DNA of 38,605 nt, from assembly GCA_002347405.1 (NCBI GenBank), contig DDXB01000041.1, positions 82,900 through 121,504 on the forward strand. The letters run 5' to 3'. This DNA comes from Rhodocyclaceae bacterium UBA2271. GTDB lineage: Bacteria > Pseudomonadota > Gammaproteobacteria > Burkholderiales > Rhodocyclaceae. Made by a program: the position numbers and the translations under genes. The notes below the pieces were generated by a model. The model was not told where the DNA came from. It worked only from the letters and a program-made list of their open reading frames with translations, and ran no database searches. Below are positions 24,137-36,300 of the stretch, piece after piece. How positions within the stretch are numbered: the first letter of the stretch is position 1; each line of letters starts with the position of its first letter.

Positions 24137-24270
24137 AGCCTTGCCGCCGGGCCGCCCCAAGGCAAGGCGACACGCGGCGCCAGCCGCAATCCGCACCACG
24201 ACCGAACACAACGCTCCCCGTGACAGACGAGCGCAGCGAGCCGCAAGCCTCCCCTCCCGAGAGGGAGGGG
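24137..24270. repeat. Long dispersed intergenic repeat, copy B
   Basis: 24137-24161 and 24163-24234 match copy A (10824-10848 and 10916-10990). Copy B is compact: CCTTGCC and GGCAAGG at its left end pair perfectly, which copy A has lost. At its right end CCCCTCCC (24251-24258) and GGGAGGGG (24263-24270) pair around GAGA. It lies between the secA stop (24292) and the mtnA start (24131), so the hairpin may also terminate secA. Confidence 0.7.
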
Positions 24271-24291
24271 CTGGGGGTGGGCGGGTCATCG

Positions 24292-27039
<2,748 letters not shown>

Positions 27040-27253
27040 TTTCTTCTGTCAATATATAAGTCGGCTTCAGTGAAAGCCAGCGCCCGCACTGGCGGGCACT
27101 ATGCTGAAACCAAAGCCGGAAAAAATCATGGGAAAGTCACGCCTCGAGGACTTGGGCAAATTGAACATGAACGTTCTGCACCAAAGGGCGGAATATTAAC
27201 ACGCGGGGTAGTTCCCCCTTGACCACCAGGGCCGAAGTTTGCGAGTAGAAGAC
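27040..27253 (-). other. Intergenic region M23 peptidase / secA
   Basis: 214 bp. Holds a small hairpin GCCCGC-actg-GCGGGC (27082-27097) that may end the peptidase transcript, and AT-rich TATATA (about 27053-27058) just before secA that may be its promoter. No SecM-like gene is visible. Confidence 0.35.
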
Positions 27254-28201
27254 CTAGTGGCGCCGCGCCAACTGCGAACCCTCGCGACCGAGGAAGCGCA
27301 TGGGATTCTGGGCCACACCGCCTACCCGGACCTCGAAATGCAGATGTGGCCCGGTCGAACGGCCGGTGGAACCAACGGTGGCGATACGCTGCCCGCGCTT
27401 GACGAATTCGCCCGGCTTGACTAATAACTGCTGAGCGTGGGCATAGCGTGTGAGCAGGCCATTGCCATGGTCGATGTCGACCATGTTGCCGTATTGCGGG
27501 TGACGCTCGGCCACCTGCACGATGCCTGCCGCGGCCGCCAGAATCGGCGTACCCGGTTCGGCCATGAAATCGATGCCTTCGTGCATGGCGTTCTGCTGGG
27601 TAAACGGATCGGGACGCCAGCCGAAGTTGGAAGTCGGGATGACCGTCGGCACCGGCAGCGCCGTCGGCAACAAGTTCTTGCGAACGCGCTCTTCGAACAG
27701 GCGGCTTTCGAGTATCGCCAGTGTGTCGCTACGCACGTCCACCTGACGCGACATCTCGTCAAGCGCACGTTGCAAGCTATCCGGGTTCAGGTTGTCCGGT
27801 CGCGTGAAGGGGCCACCACGGCCATCGCTACCCGCCTTGGCGGGCTGGGCCGCCTTGCTGTCATTCGTCTTGACGCCAGCCAAGCCGGCAATGCGCTCGC
27901 CGAGGGAGTCGAGTTGCATCAACTGCCCCTGCATCTGGCCCAGCCGGGAAGCCATGTTTAACAGGTTCTCCCGCACCATCTCGTGGGTCTTGCCCGCCTC
28001 TTCGAGGCTGATGGTACGCAACAACTCCTGTAGCGCAGGCATGCGGATTTCCGCAGCATGACGCACGGTCAGGTAGGAAAGCAGGGAGGACAATGCCAGA
28101 AGTAGCGCAAGCAGTGCAGCTGCGATAAACGCCAGACGGCCACCGGTCAGCGTAATGCTGCGGGCGGTTGCCATCCGGTTGGAGACCAGAATAATATGCA
28201 C
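27254..28201 (-). CDS. M23-family (LytM) peptidase
   Basis: 315 aa. N-terminal TM (about 22-48, LAFIAAALLALLLALSSLLSYL), a coiled-coil region (about 60-185), and a C-terminal LytM domain: HEGIDFMAEPGTPI, VDIDHGNGLLTRYAHA, GSTGRSTGPHLHFEVRVGG with the HLH zinc ligands. It is a murein endopeptidase or an activator of amidases, acting in the periplasm. GTG 28201 has GGGAG 7 nt upstream. It diverges from the DUF721 gene (35 bp) and precedes secA. Confidence 0.92.
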   Translation of the reverse strand: MHIILVSNRMATARSITLTGGRLAFIAAALLALLLALSSLLSYLTVRHAAEIRMPALQELLRTISLEEAGKTHEMVRENLLNMASRLGQMQGQLMQLDSLGERIAGLAGVKTNDSKAAQPAKAGSDGRGGPFTRPDNLNPDSLQRALDEMSRQVDVRSDTLAILESRLFEERVRKNLLPTALPVPTVIPTSNFGWRPDPFTQQNAMHEGIDFMAEPGTPILAAAAGIVQVAERHPQYGNMVDIDHGNGLLTRYAHAQQLLVKPGEFVKRGQRIATVGSTGRSTGPHLHFEVRVGGVAQNPMRFLGREGSQLARRH

Positions 28202-28236
28202 GTGTTAACTCCCTTTCTGCTACCCGGCCTGCTGAT

Positions 28237-28713
28237 ATGGTATCGACCCCAAGAACACGCAAAACCTTCAGCACATTCACGAGCAGCCGCGGCACTCTGA
28301 AAGACTACCTCACTGCAACCGATGCCGTTGCCCGTTTATCCGAGCAGGCGGTTCGTCTGCAGCGCTTGCAAACCTTGCTCGATGCTGCCCTGCCTGCCTA
28401 TCTTGCGCCGGGCGCGCACATCGCCAATCTCAAGCGGGGCAAAGTCGTTATCCACGCCGATAGTGGCGCGGTCGCGGTCAAGCTGAGGCAACTGGCGCCA
28501 CGGCTCGCCGAGGGTTTTGTCCAACAGGGGCAGGAGGTTACCGGAATCGAGGTGAGGGTGCAACCCCGGCGCAGACTTTCAACCAGTCCACGCCCGAAGC
28601 AACCAAAAATTCTGGGGGAAAGACCGAAGCAGGCACTAACATCACTGGCCAGCGGCCTCGAGGAGGGTTCCCCGATCCGGCGCGCAGTGGAGAAACTGCT
28701 GAAAAATACTTGA
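28237..28713 (+). CDS. DUF721 (DciA-like) protein
   Basis: 158 aa. DUF721 core: LQTLLDAALPAYLAPGAHIANLKRGKVVIHADSGAVAVKLRQLAPRL, then a basic, probably disordered C terminus (RPKQPKILGERPKQ). DciA-type proteins help load the DnaB helicase. Position beside lpxC and secA is the common one in Betaproteobacteria. ATG 28237 is used. Confidence 0.82.
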   Translation: MVSTPRTRKTFSTFTSSRGTLKDYLTATDAVARLSEQAVRLQRLQTLLDAALPAYLAPGAHIANLKRGKVVIHADSGAVAVKLRQLAPRLAEGFVQQGQEVTGIEVRVQPRRRLSTSPRPKQPKILGERPKQALTSLASGLEEGSPIRRAVEKLLKNT

Positions 28714-28716
28714 CGG

Positions 28717-28902
28717 CTACACCATCACGATCAGTCGCTCGAAGGCCAGCAGGACAAACAAGGCCAGAGCAAGGATCAGGGCATACTTGGCAATACGTCC
28801 GGACAGCCCGAGATAACGCCGGTCCCCGGTAAACAGATAGGCGAGGATGCCGGCACCAATCGCGATCACCGCCAGAATGCCGATGATGCGCAATAGCAGC
28901 AT
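28717..28902 (-). CDS. Small two-TM membrane protein
   Basis: 61 aa with two TM helices (about 4-24 and 39-59) around a short loop TGDRRYLGLSGR. I do not know a function. Its ATG overlaps the lpxC stop by 1 base (TGATG), so it is translationally coupled to lpxC. It ends 3 bp from the convergent DUF721 gene. Confidence 0.75.
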   Translation of the reverse strand: MLLLRIIGILAVIAIGAGILAYLFTGDRRYLGLSGRIAKYALILALALFVLLAFERLIVMV

Positions 28903-29822
28903 CAGACGAACTGGAGCTCAGGGTAAAGGCGGGCCACGCGCGCCGGCGTGGTTTCGGGAAAATCGAAGCTCACCCATTCCCAGGCTTCGGCGTCGGCCAG
29001 CAGCGCGCGCAACAGGCGGTTGTTCAGCGCATGGCCGGATTTGTGGGCGCTGAAAACACCCAGCAAGGGCGCTCCGGCAAGATACAGGTCGCCGATCGCA
29101 TCCAGCACCTTGTGGCGGACGAACTCGGCGGGCAGACGCAGGCCCTCGCTGTTGAGGACGCGGTATTCATCCATCACGATGGCGTTGTCGAGACTGCCAC
29201 CCAGAGCCAAACCCTGCGCGCGCATGGCTTCGACATCGTGAGTGAAACCAAAGGTGCGGGCGCGGGAAATCTCGCGGATATACGATTGGTCGGCGAAATC
29301 GACCGTCACCTCCATCCCGGAACGATCAACGGCGGGATGATTGAAGCGGATGGAAAATTCGAGGCGGAAACCATCGTAGGGTGCAAGCCGCGCCCACTTG
29401 TCACCGTCTTGCACTTCCACGGATTTCCTGATGCGCAGGAAACGCTTGGCGGCATTCTGTTCGACGATGCCCGCCGATTGCAGCAGAAACACGAATGGCG
29501 CTGCCGAACCGTCCATGATCGGGATTTCCTCGGCATCCACATCAACGTACAAATTATCGATGCCCAAGCCGGCCAGTGCCGACATCAGATGCTCTACCGT
29601 GCCGAGCTTGGCGCCATCCTTTTCCAGGCAGGATGCCATGCGCGTGTCGCCGACCGCATACGGATCAGCCTTGATCACGACCGGCGGTGTCAAATCGACA
29701 CGGGTAAACACAATGCCCGTCCCCACCGCGGCGGGGCGCAGGACAAGCGTCACCTTTTTACCGGAATGCAATCCGACGCCTGTGGTGCGAACAGTTGTCT
29801 TGAGCGTACGTTGCTTGAGCAT
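28902..29822 (-). CDS. lpxC: UDP-3-O-acyl-N-acetylglucosamine deacetylase
   Basis: 306-aa zinc amidase, first committed step of lipid A synthesis. Starts MLKQRTLKTTVRTTGVGLHSGKKV; Zn ligands in VEHLMSALAGLG and HKSGHALNNRLLRAL with D following; EIPIMDGSAAPFVFL; FGFTHDVEAMRAQGLALGGSLDNAIV. Length is normal. ftsZ, often just upstream, is not here. Confidence 0.98.
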   Translation of the reverse strand: MLKQRTLKTTVRTTGVGLHSGKKVTLVLRPAAVGTGIVFTRVDLTPPVVIKADPYAVGDTRMASCLEKDGAKLGTVEHLMSALAGLGIDNLYVDVDAEEIPIMDGSAAPFVFLLQSAGIVEQNAAKRFLRIRKSVEVQDGDKWARLAPYDGFRLEFSIRFNHPAVDRSGMEVTVDFADQSYIREISRARTFGFTHDVEAMRAQGLALGGSLDNAIVMDEYRVLNSEGLRLPAEFVRHKVLDAIGDLYLAGAPLLGVFSAHKSGHALNNRLLRALLADAEAWEWVSFDFPETTPARVARLYPELQFV

Positions 29823-29972
29823 GGGAACCAGATCAAATGGGCAAGATCGCGCATTTTATCCCGAAGAGTGGAACATATCGCTTGAATTAACAGGTAAAAG
29901 GATGTTACAGAGAGGTAAGTGTCGGTTCTGACGGATGCTGTACCGGAACCCTGATCTGCTTGGCGGTGCAGG

Positions 29973-30002
29973 CAAAATGGCGTGCCGTTGCACGCCATTT
30001 TG
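29973..30002. terminator. Bidirectional-looking terminator hairpin
   Basis: CAAAATGGCGTGC (29973-29985) and GCACGCCATTTTG (29990-30002) pair over 13 bp with a 4-nt loop. The A/T ends give short U-runs in both directions. It lies 45 bp after the DUF2892 stop on the minus strand. Confidence 0.7.
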
Positions 30003-30046
30003 TCAAATCAAGAGTTATCGCGGGGGGCGACAACTCGGGACCTGCT

Positions 30047-30238
30047 TTACTGCTTCTTCATCGGGCAGGTGTTCATGCCGAGAAAAGGATATACCGGGCA
30101 AAAACCGATCGCGCCGGTCGCCAGGGGTACAACACCAATCCAGGCCCAGACCGGGCCGCCCATCAGGGCCCAGCCAATCAGCCCCAGACCAGCGAGAATG
30201 CGCAGGGTGCGGTCAATGCCGCCAACGTTCAGTTTCAT
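30047..30238 (-). CDS. DUF2892 (YgaP-type TM) protein
   Basis: 63-aa membrane protein. MKLNVGGIDRTLRILAGLGLIGW, PVWAWIGVVPLATGAIGFCPVYPFLGMNTCP: two helices and the conserved GFCPxYxxLGxxTC end with two cysteines. Such domains occur alone or fused to rhodanese (YgaP); no reaction is established. ATG 30238 has AAGGAGAG upstream; the frame extends to 30286. Confidence 0.88.
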   Translation of the reverse strand: MKLNVGGIDRTLRILAGLGLIGWALMGGPVWAWIGVVPLATGAIGFCPVYPFLGMNTCPMKKQ

Positions 30239-30268
30239 GTGAGCTCTCCTTGTGGTTGTATGAGACGG

Positions 30269-30286
30269 TTGAATTAGAGCATTCAA
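30269..30286. promoter_or_regulatory. Perfect palindrome upstream of the DUF2892 gene
   Basis: TTGAAT-N6-ATTCAA at 30269-30286, 30 bp before the DUF2892 start codon. It is not an FNR box (spacing and half-site differ). It could be the operator of the neighbouring Crp/Fnr gene product. Confidence 0.4.
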
Positions 30287-30366
30287 TAACCGACTGAATC
30301 AGTAACCTTTGTCACATTGGCCGCTTTGGCGCCGTACCCGCTGCGGGGCATTTCATCCCGCCATCT

Positions 30367-30427
30367 ACGACTTTCAGTTTCGGCGTAACGCCCGCTGACG
30401 CAGGCATTAGCCTGCTCTGAAACTGCG
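30367..30427. repeat. Intergenic member of the sirB2 repeat
   Basis: 30407-30427 matches 6355-6375 at 19 of 21 bp, and CGACTTTC (30368-30375) echoes the repeat core. It lies between the DUF2892 gene and the Crp/Fnr gene, close to the 3' end of the latter. Confidence 0.5.
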
Positions 30428-30439
30428 CTGCGCTCGGTT

Positions 30440-31075
30440 TTATCCGGCCATCTTCCGCAAACCCGCCGGGTCGAGAATCTCGATCTGCTCGCGGCCCAGC
30501 CGCACCAGGCCCTGATCGGCAAAACCTTTCAGCAGACGACTGACCATTTCGCGCACGCTACCCAGTTCGTCGGCGAGCTGTTGATGGGTCGTATGCAACT
30601 GACGCCCCTTGCCGAGCAGCAAGTTGGCCAGCCGCTGATCGAGTTTGTGAAAGGCAACCTCTTCAACCAGTTGCATCAACTCGACGATGCGTTCGGAAAA
30701 CAGATTAAAGACAAAATCACGAAAGGCGGCCTGCGCCAGAAAATCGTCAAATAGCGGGCGCGGCAACAGCATCAGCGTGGTATCGCTCTCGGCAGCACCA
30801 CGGGCGTTGTAGTCAGTATGTCCGAGCAGGCAACTGGTAGTGATGATGCAACATTCGCCCGGCAGTACCCGGTACAACGGCAATTCACGCCCGTTTGCCG
30901 CCAGCTTGGCGACACGAATCGCGCCGGTGAGCACCAGAGGAAACCCCTGGCAGGGTTGTTGTTCGTCAAACAGCACCGTGCCGGCGGGTGCCACCATCTG
31001 CCGGGCTTCACTGGCAAGACGTGCCTGTAACGGCTTGGGCAGATCCGCCAACACCGGATAGAGGCTGGTCAGCAT
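30440..31075 (-). CDS. Crp/Fnr-family transcription factor
   Basis: 211 aa. cNMP-like N-terminal domain (FDEQQPCQGFPLVLTGAIRVAK, LYRVLPGECCIITTSCLLG), dimer helix, and winged helix with TTHQQLADELGSVREMVSRLLKGFADQG. It lacks the FNR cysteine layout; C-C and SC pairs near the beta roll end could be a redox site, but this is a guess. The start ATG 31075 lies 5 bp past the xth stop; the frame opens far upstream inside xth. The adjacent DUF2892 gene with its palindrome is a likely target. Confidence 0.82.
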   Translation of the reverse strand: MLTSLYPVLADLPKPLQARLASEARQMVAPAGTVLFDEQQPCQGFPLVLTGAIRVAKLAANGRELPLYRVLPGECCIITTSCLLGHTDYNARGAAESDTTLMLLPRPLFDDFLAQAAFRDFVFNLFSERIVELMQLVEEVAFHKLDQRLANLLLGKGRQLHTTHQQLADELGSVREMVSRLLKGFADQGLVRLGREQIEILDPAGLRKMAG

Positions 31076-31079
31076 CACG

Positions 31080-31847
31080 TCAATCACCAAGCTCGGCGAT
31101 GACCGGCGCATGATCGGAAGGACGCTCCAGCCGTCGTGGCGCCTTGTCGATGGTACAGGCATGGCAGCGCTTGGCCAGCGCTGGCGACAGGAGGATATGG
31201 TCGATGCGCAGGCCATGGTTGCGGCGGAAACCCATCATGCGGTAATCCCACCACGAATAGGTTTTTTCGGGCTGCTCGAACAAACGGAAAGCGTCGGCCA
31301 AACCCAGGTCGAGCAAGGCCCGATAGGCCGCACGCTCCGGCTCGCTGCATAAAATCTGCCCCTGCCAGGCGACCGGGTCATACACGTCGCGGTCATCCGG
31401 TGCAATGTTGAAGTCCCCCAGTAAAGCGAGCTGCGGGTAGCGCTGCAATTCTTCGCGCAGCCAACCGGCAAGGGCGGCCAGCCATTGCAGCTTGTATTCA
31501 TATTTGTCCGCACCCACGGCCTGGCCGTTGGGCATGTAGGCGCACACCAGCCGTACATTGCCGAGGGAGGCGGCGATCAAGCGTTTCTGCGGGTCGACAA
31601 AGTCAGGCAGATCACGCGCCTCGTCAAGCAGCCCGACGCGCGCGAGGATCGCCACGCCGTTGTATGTTTTCTGCCCGTTATGGATGGCATGGTAGCCCGC
31701 CGCTTCGAGCGCGGCAAAAGGAAACCCGCTGTCTTCGGTCTTGGTCTCCTGCAGGCACAGGGCATCGACCTGTGTAGCGGCCAGCCAGTCGAGAACCTGG
31801 GGCAACCTGACCTTCAGGGAGTTAACGTTCCAGGTGGCGATTTTCAT
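31080..31847 (-). CDS. xth: Exodeoxyribonuclease III
   Basis: 255-aa AP endonuclease/3'-5' exonuclease for base-excision repair. MKIATWNVNSLKVRLPQVLDWL, LQETKTED, YNGVAIL, LLGDFNIAPDDRDVYD, WWDYRMMGFRRNHGLRIDHIL and PSDHAPVI. Full length. The Crp/Fnr gene follows after 4 bp. Confidence 0.97.
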   Translation of the reverse strand: MKIATWNVNSLKVRLPQVLDWLAATQVDALCLQETKTEDSGFPFAALEAAGYHAIHNGQKTYNGVAILARVGLLDEARDLPDFVDPQKRLIAASLGNVRLVCAYMPNGQAVGADKYEYKLQWLAALAGWLREELQRYPQLALLGDFNIAPDDRDVYDPVAWQGQILCSEPERAAYRALLDLGLADAFRLFEQPEKTYSWWDYRMMGFRRNHGLRIDHILLSPALAKRCHACTIDKAPRRLERPSDHAPVIAELGD

Positions 31848-31938
31848 TGATTCATGGCCATATGATGAGTAAGTGTTTTTCAGCGGCTAAAAACAGAGGA
31901 TAGCAAGTCCGTCATCAAGTGCTGCGTCCACTCTCAAT

Positions 31939-33330
31939 TTACTGCCCGCCCCCCAGTGCCTTGTAAAGCTGAGCGGCAGTGACGAACAGCGCCCGCCGCA
32001 GTTGCACCGTGCCCTGGCTTGCGGCAAAGGCGTCGCGCTGGGCATCGAGCACTTCCAGATAGCTGGAAACCCCTGCCCGGTAACGCGCATCTACCAGGCG
32101 CAGTCTTTCGCTCTGGGTCCTCTCGGCTGACTCCTGCGCCGTCAGTTGTTCGGCTAGCCTGTCGCGGGCTACCAGCAGGTCCGCTACTTCGCGGAAGGCC
32201 TGTTGAATGGTCTTCTCGTACTCAGCCACAGCAATGACCTTGCGCGCACCGGCCAGATCGACGCCGCCCTGTATGCGGCCGCTATCGAACAGCGGCTGAA
32301 CGAGACTGGGCGCAAAGCTCCAGGCGCCGGTGCCGGAATCGAACAGTCCGGAAAGCGTACGGCTCGCCGTGCCGAACGCCAGACTCAGGCCGATGCGCGG
32401 CAAAAACGCGGCCCGGGCAGCACCGATGTTGGCATTGGCGGCGATGAGCTTTTGTTCTGCGGCGCGGACATCCGGACGATGCAACAGGACTTCGGAAGGA
32501 ACGTCCACGGCAATATCAAGCGGCAAGTCCTGTTCGCTCAAGCGCCTTCCGGGCGGTAGATCGTCAGGCACTTTGCCCACCAGCAGGGTCAGGGCGTTTT
32601 CCGCTTGCGCACGCACCCTTTCCAGGTCGAAGAGTTGTGCGCGTGCCGCTGCATAGGCGCCATCGGCGGCAAGAAAATCCAGATCGCCCGCCAGGCCGAC
32701 ATCGCGCCGTTGCTGCACCAGGAAGCGCAAATCCTGGCGATTTTCCACGGTAGCATGAGCCAGGCTCAGACGTTCGTCCATTTCCTGCAAGGCAAGGTAG
32801 GCGAATGCGACATCGGCGATCAGGGTAAGCCGGAATGACTCGCGCGCTTCTGCGGTGGCGAGGTAGCTCGCCTGCGCCGCTGCGGAGAGACTTTTCAATC
32901 GTCCCCAGAAGTCGATCTCGAACGCGGCCACGCCAAGGTTAACATCATGGCGCCGGCTAACTTGCTCACTTCCGGTGGCGGAAAGTTCGCCGGGGAGGCG
33001 AAGAGCCGTCTGGGATGCCACGAGATTCACAGTAGGCAGCCGCTCGGCGCGGGTGATGCCGTACAGGGCGCGCGCCTCTTCGACGCGGGCAACGGCGATC
33101 CTGAGGTCGCGGTTATGTTCGAGGGCAGCATTGACCATCGCTTGCATGCGCGGGTCCGGGAGCATCTGCTGCCAGTTGAGTCCCGCCACCGCCTGCGCTC
33201 CGGCGGTTTTGGCCGAGAGTGGCCAGTATGCCGCCACTGGCGGTGCCGGACGCTCATACGCGGGAATGAACGAGCAACCGGCAAGCAGGATGAGCGTGCC
33301 CGGCAAGACGCGTTGGGCGAACTTACGCAT
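31939..33330 (-). CDS. RND efflux outer-membrane lipoprotein (NodT/OprM family)
   Basis: 463 aa. Signal peptide with lipobox LILLAGC (about 13-19), then two OEP domains: LNWQQMLPDPRMQAMVNAALEHNRDLRIAVARVEEARA and FEIDFWGRLKSLS; FDSGTGAWSFAPSLVQPLFDSGR. It forms the outer-membrane channel for the RND pump. The start ATG 33330 overlaps the pump gene's stop by 8 bp; ATG 33336 is possible. Confidence 0.95.
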   Translation of the reverse strand: MRKFAQRVLPGTLILLAGCSFIPAYERPAPPVAAYWPLSAKTAGAQAVAGLNWQQMLPDPRMQAMVNAALEHNRDLRIAVARVEEARALYGITRAERLPTVNLVASQTALRLPGELSATGSEQVSRRHDVNLGVAAFEIDFWGRLKSLSAAAQASYLATAEARESFRLTLIADVAFAYLALQEMDERLSLAHATVENRQDLRFLVQQRRDVGLAGDLDFLAADGAYAAARAQLFDLERVRAQAENALTLLVGKVPDDLPPGRRLSEQDLPLDIAVDVPSEVLLHRPDVRAAEQKLIAANANIGAARAAFLPRIGLSLAFGTASRTLSGLFDSGTGAWSFAPSLVQPLFDSGRIQGGVDLAGARKVIAVAEYEKTIQQAFREVADLLVARDRLAEQLTAQESAERTQSERLRLVDARYRAGVSSYLEVLDAQRDAFAASQGTVQLRRALFVTAAQLYKALGGGQ

Positions 33331-36300
33331 GATCATTCTCCTGATGAGTCCGCGCATGGCCGGGGAAGATGCGCCGCACCACGACATAAAACACTGGCAC
33401 CAGAAACACGGCGAGCACGGTAGCTGCGATCATGCCGCCAATCACGCCGGTACCGATGGCATGGCGACTTTCGGCGCCCGCCCCGGTGGAAATGGCCAGG
33501 GGAAGGACACCGGCAACAAAGGCGATGGAGGTCATCAGAATGGGGCGGAAGCGCAGGCGACAAGCCTCCAGCGTGGCCTCGAATAGCCCCATCCCTTCAT
33601 CCTGGAGCTTTCTTGCGAACTCGATGATCAGAATCGAATTCTTGGCAGACAGCCCGATGATGGCGATCAGTCCTACCTTGAAGTAGACATCGTTGGGCAA
33701 GCCACGCAACTCAACGGCCAGCGCGGCGCCGAACAAGCCCAGCGGCACGACCAGCATGACAGCAAACGGAATGGCCCAGCTTTCGAACATTGCCGCCAGC
33801 ACCAGAAAGACCACAATCAGCGAGACAGCATAGAGGAACGGTGCCTGGGTGCCGGATTGGCGCTCCTCCAGGGAGGTTGCCGACCACTCGAAACCGAAGC
33901 CCGTTGGCAACTTTTGCGCAATGTCTTCCATCGCCGCCAGAGCCTCGCCGGTGCTGCGCCCCGGGGCCGGCGTACCGGCAATCTTCATCGACGGCAAGCC
34001 ATTGTAGCGGTCGAGCTTGGGCGATCCGGCCACCCAGTGGGCCGTTGCTAGTTCCGACAGGGCCACCATGCCGCCCTTGCCATTGCGTACCGGCAGTCTG
34101 AGGATATCTTCGGTGCTCCTGCGGGTATCGGCTTCGGCCTGCATCTGTACGCGCAGGATGCGGCCCTGGCGGACGAAGTCGTTGATGTAGGCGACGCCCA
34201 GTGCCGATTGCAGGGTGTCATTGAGGTCGGCGATGGATACGCCCAGCGTTTCGGCCTTGACATGGTCGATGTCGAGAAAGATCTGGGGAGCGGCCTCCTG
34301 GCCTTCCGGCCGCACACCGACCAGGCGTTGGTCCTGCGACGCCATACCCAGAACCATGTTGCGTGCTTCAAGGAGCTTTTCACGCCCCTGACCGCCGCGA
34401 TCCTGCAGGCGGAAATCAAAACCACCGGCGGCAGCCAACTCAGGAATCGGCGGCGGATTGATGGCGAAGACCATCGCCTGCTTGATGCCGAAGAAAGTCA
34501 TGTTGGCCTTGCGAACCAGCGCCCTGGCACTGCTTTGCTCCCCCGGCCGCGCGTCCCAGTCCTTGAGTCGTACAAAGGCGATGGCGGCGTTCTGGCCGCG
34601 CCCGAAGAATGAGAAACCAGCAACCCCGATGACGTGTTCCACCTCCGGTTGCTTGAGGTAATACGCCTCGATCTGGGCGAGCACTTCCAGCGTCCGCGCC
34701 TGGGTGGCGCCTGGTGGCAACTGGACGAGATTAAGGAAGTACCCCTGATCTTCTTCCGGCAGAAAACTGCCCGGCAGTTTGGCAAACAGCCAGCCGGCGG
34801 CTACCAGGATTACAGCGTAAAGCACCAGGTAGCGCCCCGTCTTCTTCACGGCACGCCCTACCCAGTTTGTATAGCCTTTGGTCGTGCGGCTGAACATGCG
34901 ATTGAACCAGCCGAACAATCCGGTTGAGGGCAACAATTCCTTGCCCGGTTCATGCTTGAGCAGGGTGGCACACAGTGCCGGCGTGAGCGTCAGCGCCATC
35001 AGCGCCGAAAACAGGATGGTCAAAATCAGGGTAACGGAGAACTGGCGATAGATGGCGCCGGTGGAACCGCCGAAAAAAGCCATTGGCACGAACACCGCTG
35101 TGAGCACCAGGGTGATGGCGATAATGGCGTTGACGATCTGATCCATGGCCTTGCGGGTCGCAGCGCGCGGCGCCAGTCCTTCGGTCGTCATCAGCCTCTC
35201 GACGTTCTCCACCACCACAATGGCGTCATCCACCACGATGCCGATCGCCAGAACCATGGCGAACAGTGTCAGCACATTGATCGAGTAGCCGAATACATAG
35301 AGGCCGAGCATGCCGCCCACCAAGGCCACCGGCACGACGATGGTCGGGATCAGGGTGGCGCGCAGATTTCCCAGGAACAAGTACATCACCAGAAACACCA
35401 GAACCACAGCCTCCAACAGTGTCTTCACGACCTCGTTGATGGAAATTTCGACAAACTTGGAGGTGTCGTAGGGCACACTCCATGAAACCCCTTCAGGGAA
35501 GTATTTGGCCAGTTCAGCCATCTTGGCATTGACCGCCTTGACAGTGTCGAGCGCATTGGCACCGGGCGACAGGCGGACGGCTATCGCCGCCGTCGGCTGC
35601 CCATCGAGGCGCGCGGAAATCGAATAGTCCTGCGCCCCCAATTCAACCCGTGCCACGTCCTTCACCCGCAAGGTGGAGCCGTCAGGATTGGTGCGCACGA
35701 TGATATTGCCGAACTCCTCTGGCGACGACAACCGGCTTCTGGTCACGATCACCGCGTTGAGATCCTGCCCCTTCGCGGCCGGCAGTTGTCCCAGTTCGCC
35801 GACGGCCACCTGGACGTTCTGGGCACGTACGGCGCGCGCCACATCGGCGGGCGAGAGCTTGTAGCCATGCAGCTTTTCCGGCTTGAGCCACAGGCGCATC
35901 GAATATTCAGTGCCGAACAGTAGCGCCTCACCGACACCGGGCACACGGCGGATCGGCTCCAGCACACTGGCGGCGGCATAGCTGCCGAGATCGATAAAAT
36001 TCTTGCTCTGGTCCGGCGAAAACAACGACACGATCATGACGTAGTTGCGCGCTGTCTTGTTGACCGTCACACCCAGCCGCCGCACTTCTTCGGGTAACCG
36101 CGCCTCGATGCGCTTGATGCGATTCTGTGCCTCGACCGAAGCATAGTTGAGGTCGGTGCCGGACTTGAAGGTGAGAGTCACCGTGCCGGTACCGATCTGC
36201 GCGGCTGAATCCATGTAGAGCAGGTTTTCGATACCGTTCATTTCCTGCTCGATCAGGGCCACCGCAGTTTCTTCCACCACGCGTGCAGCGGCGCCGGGGT

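Noticed and set aside
31875..31894. GTTTTT/AAAAAC hairpin between the efflux operon and xth
   Set aside because: Pure A/T stem of 6 bp, too weak to call a terminator.
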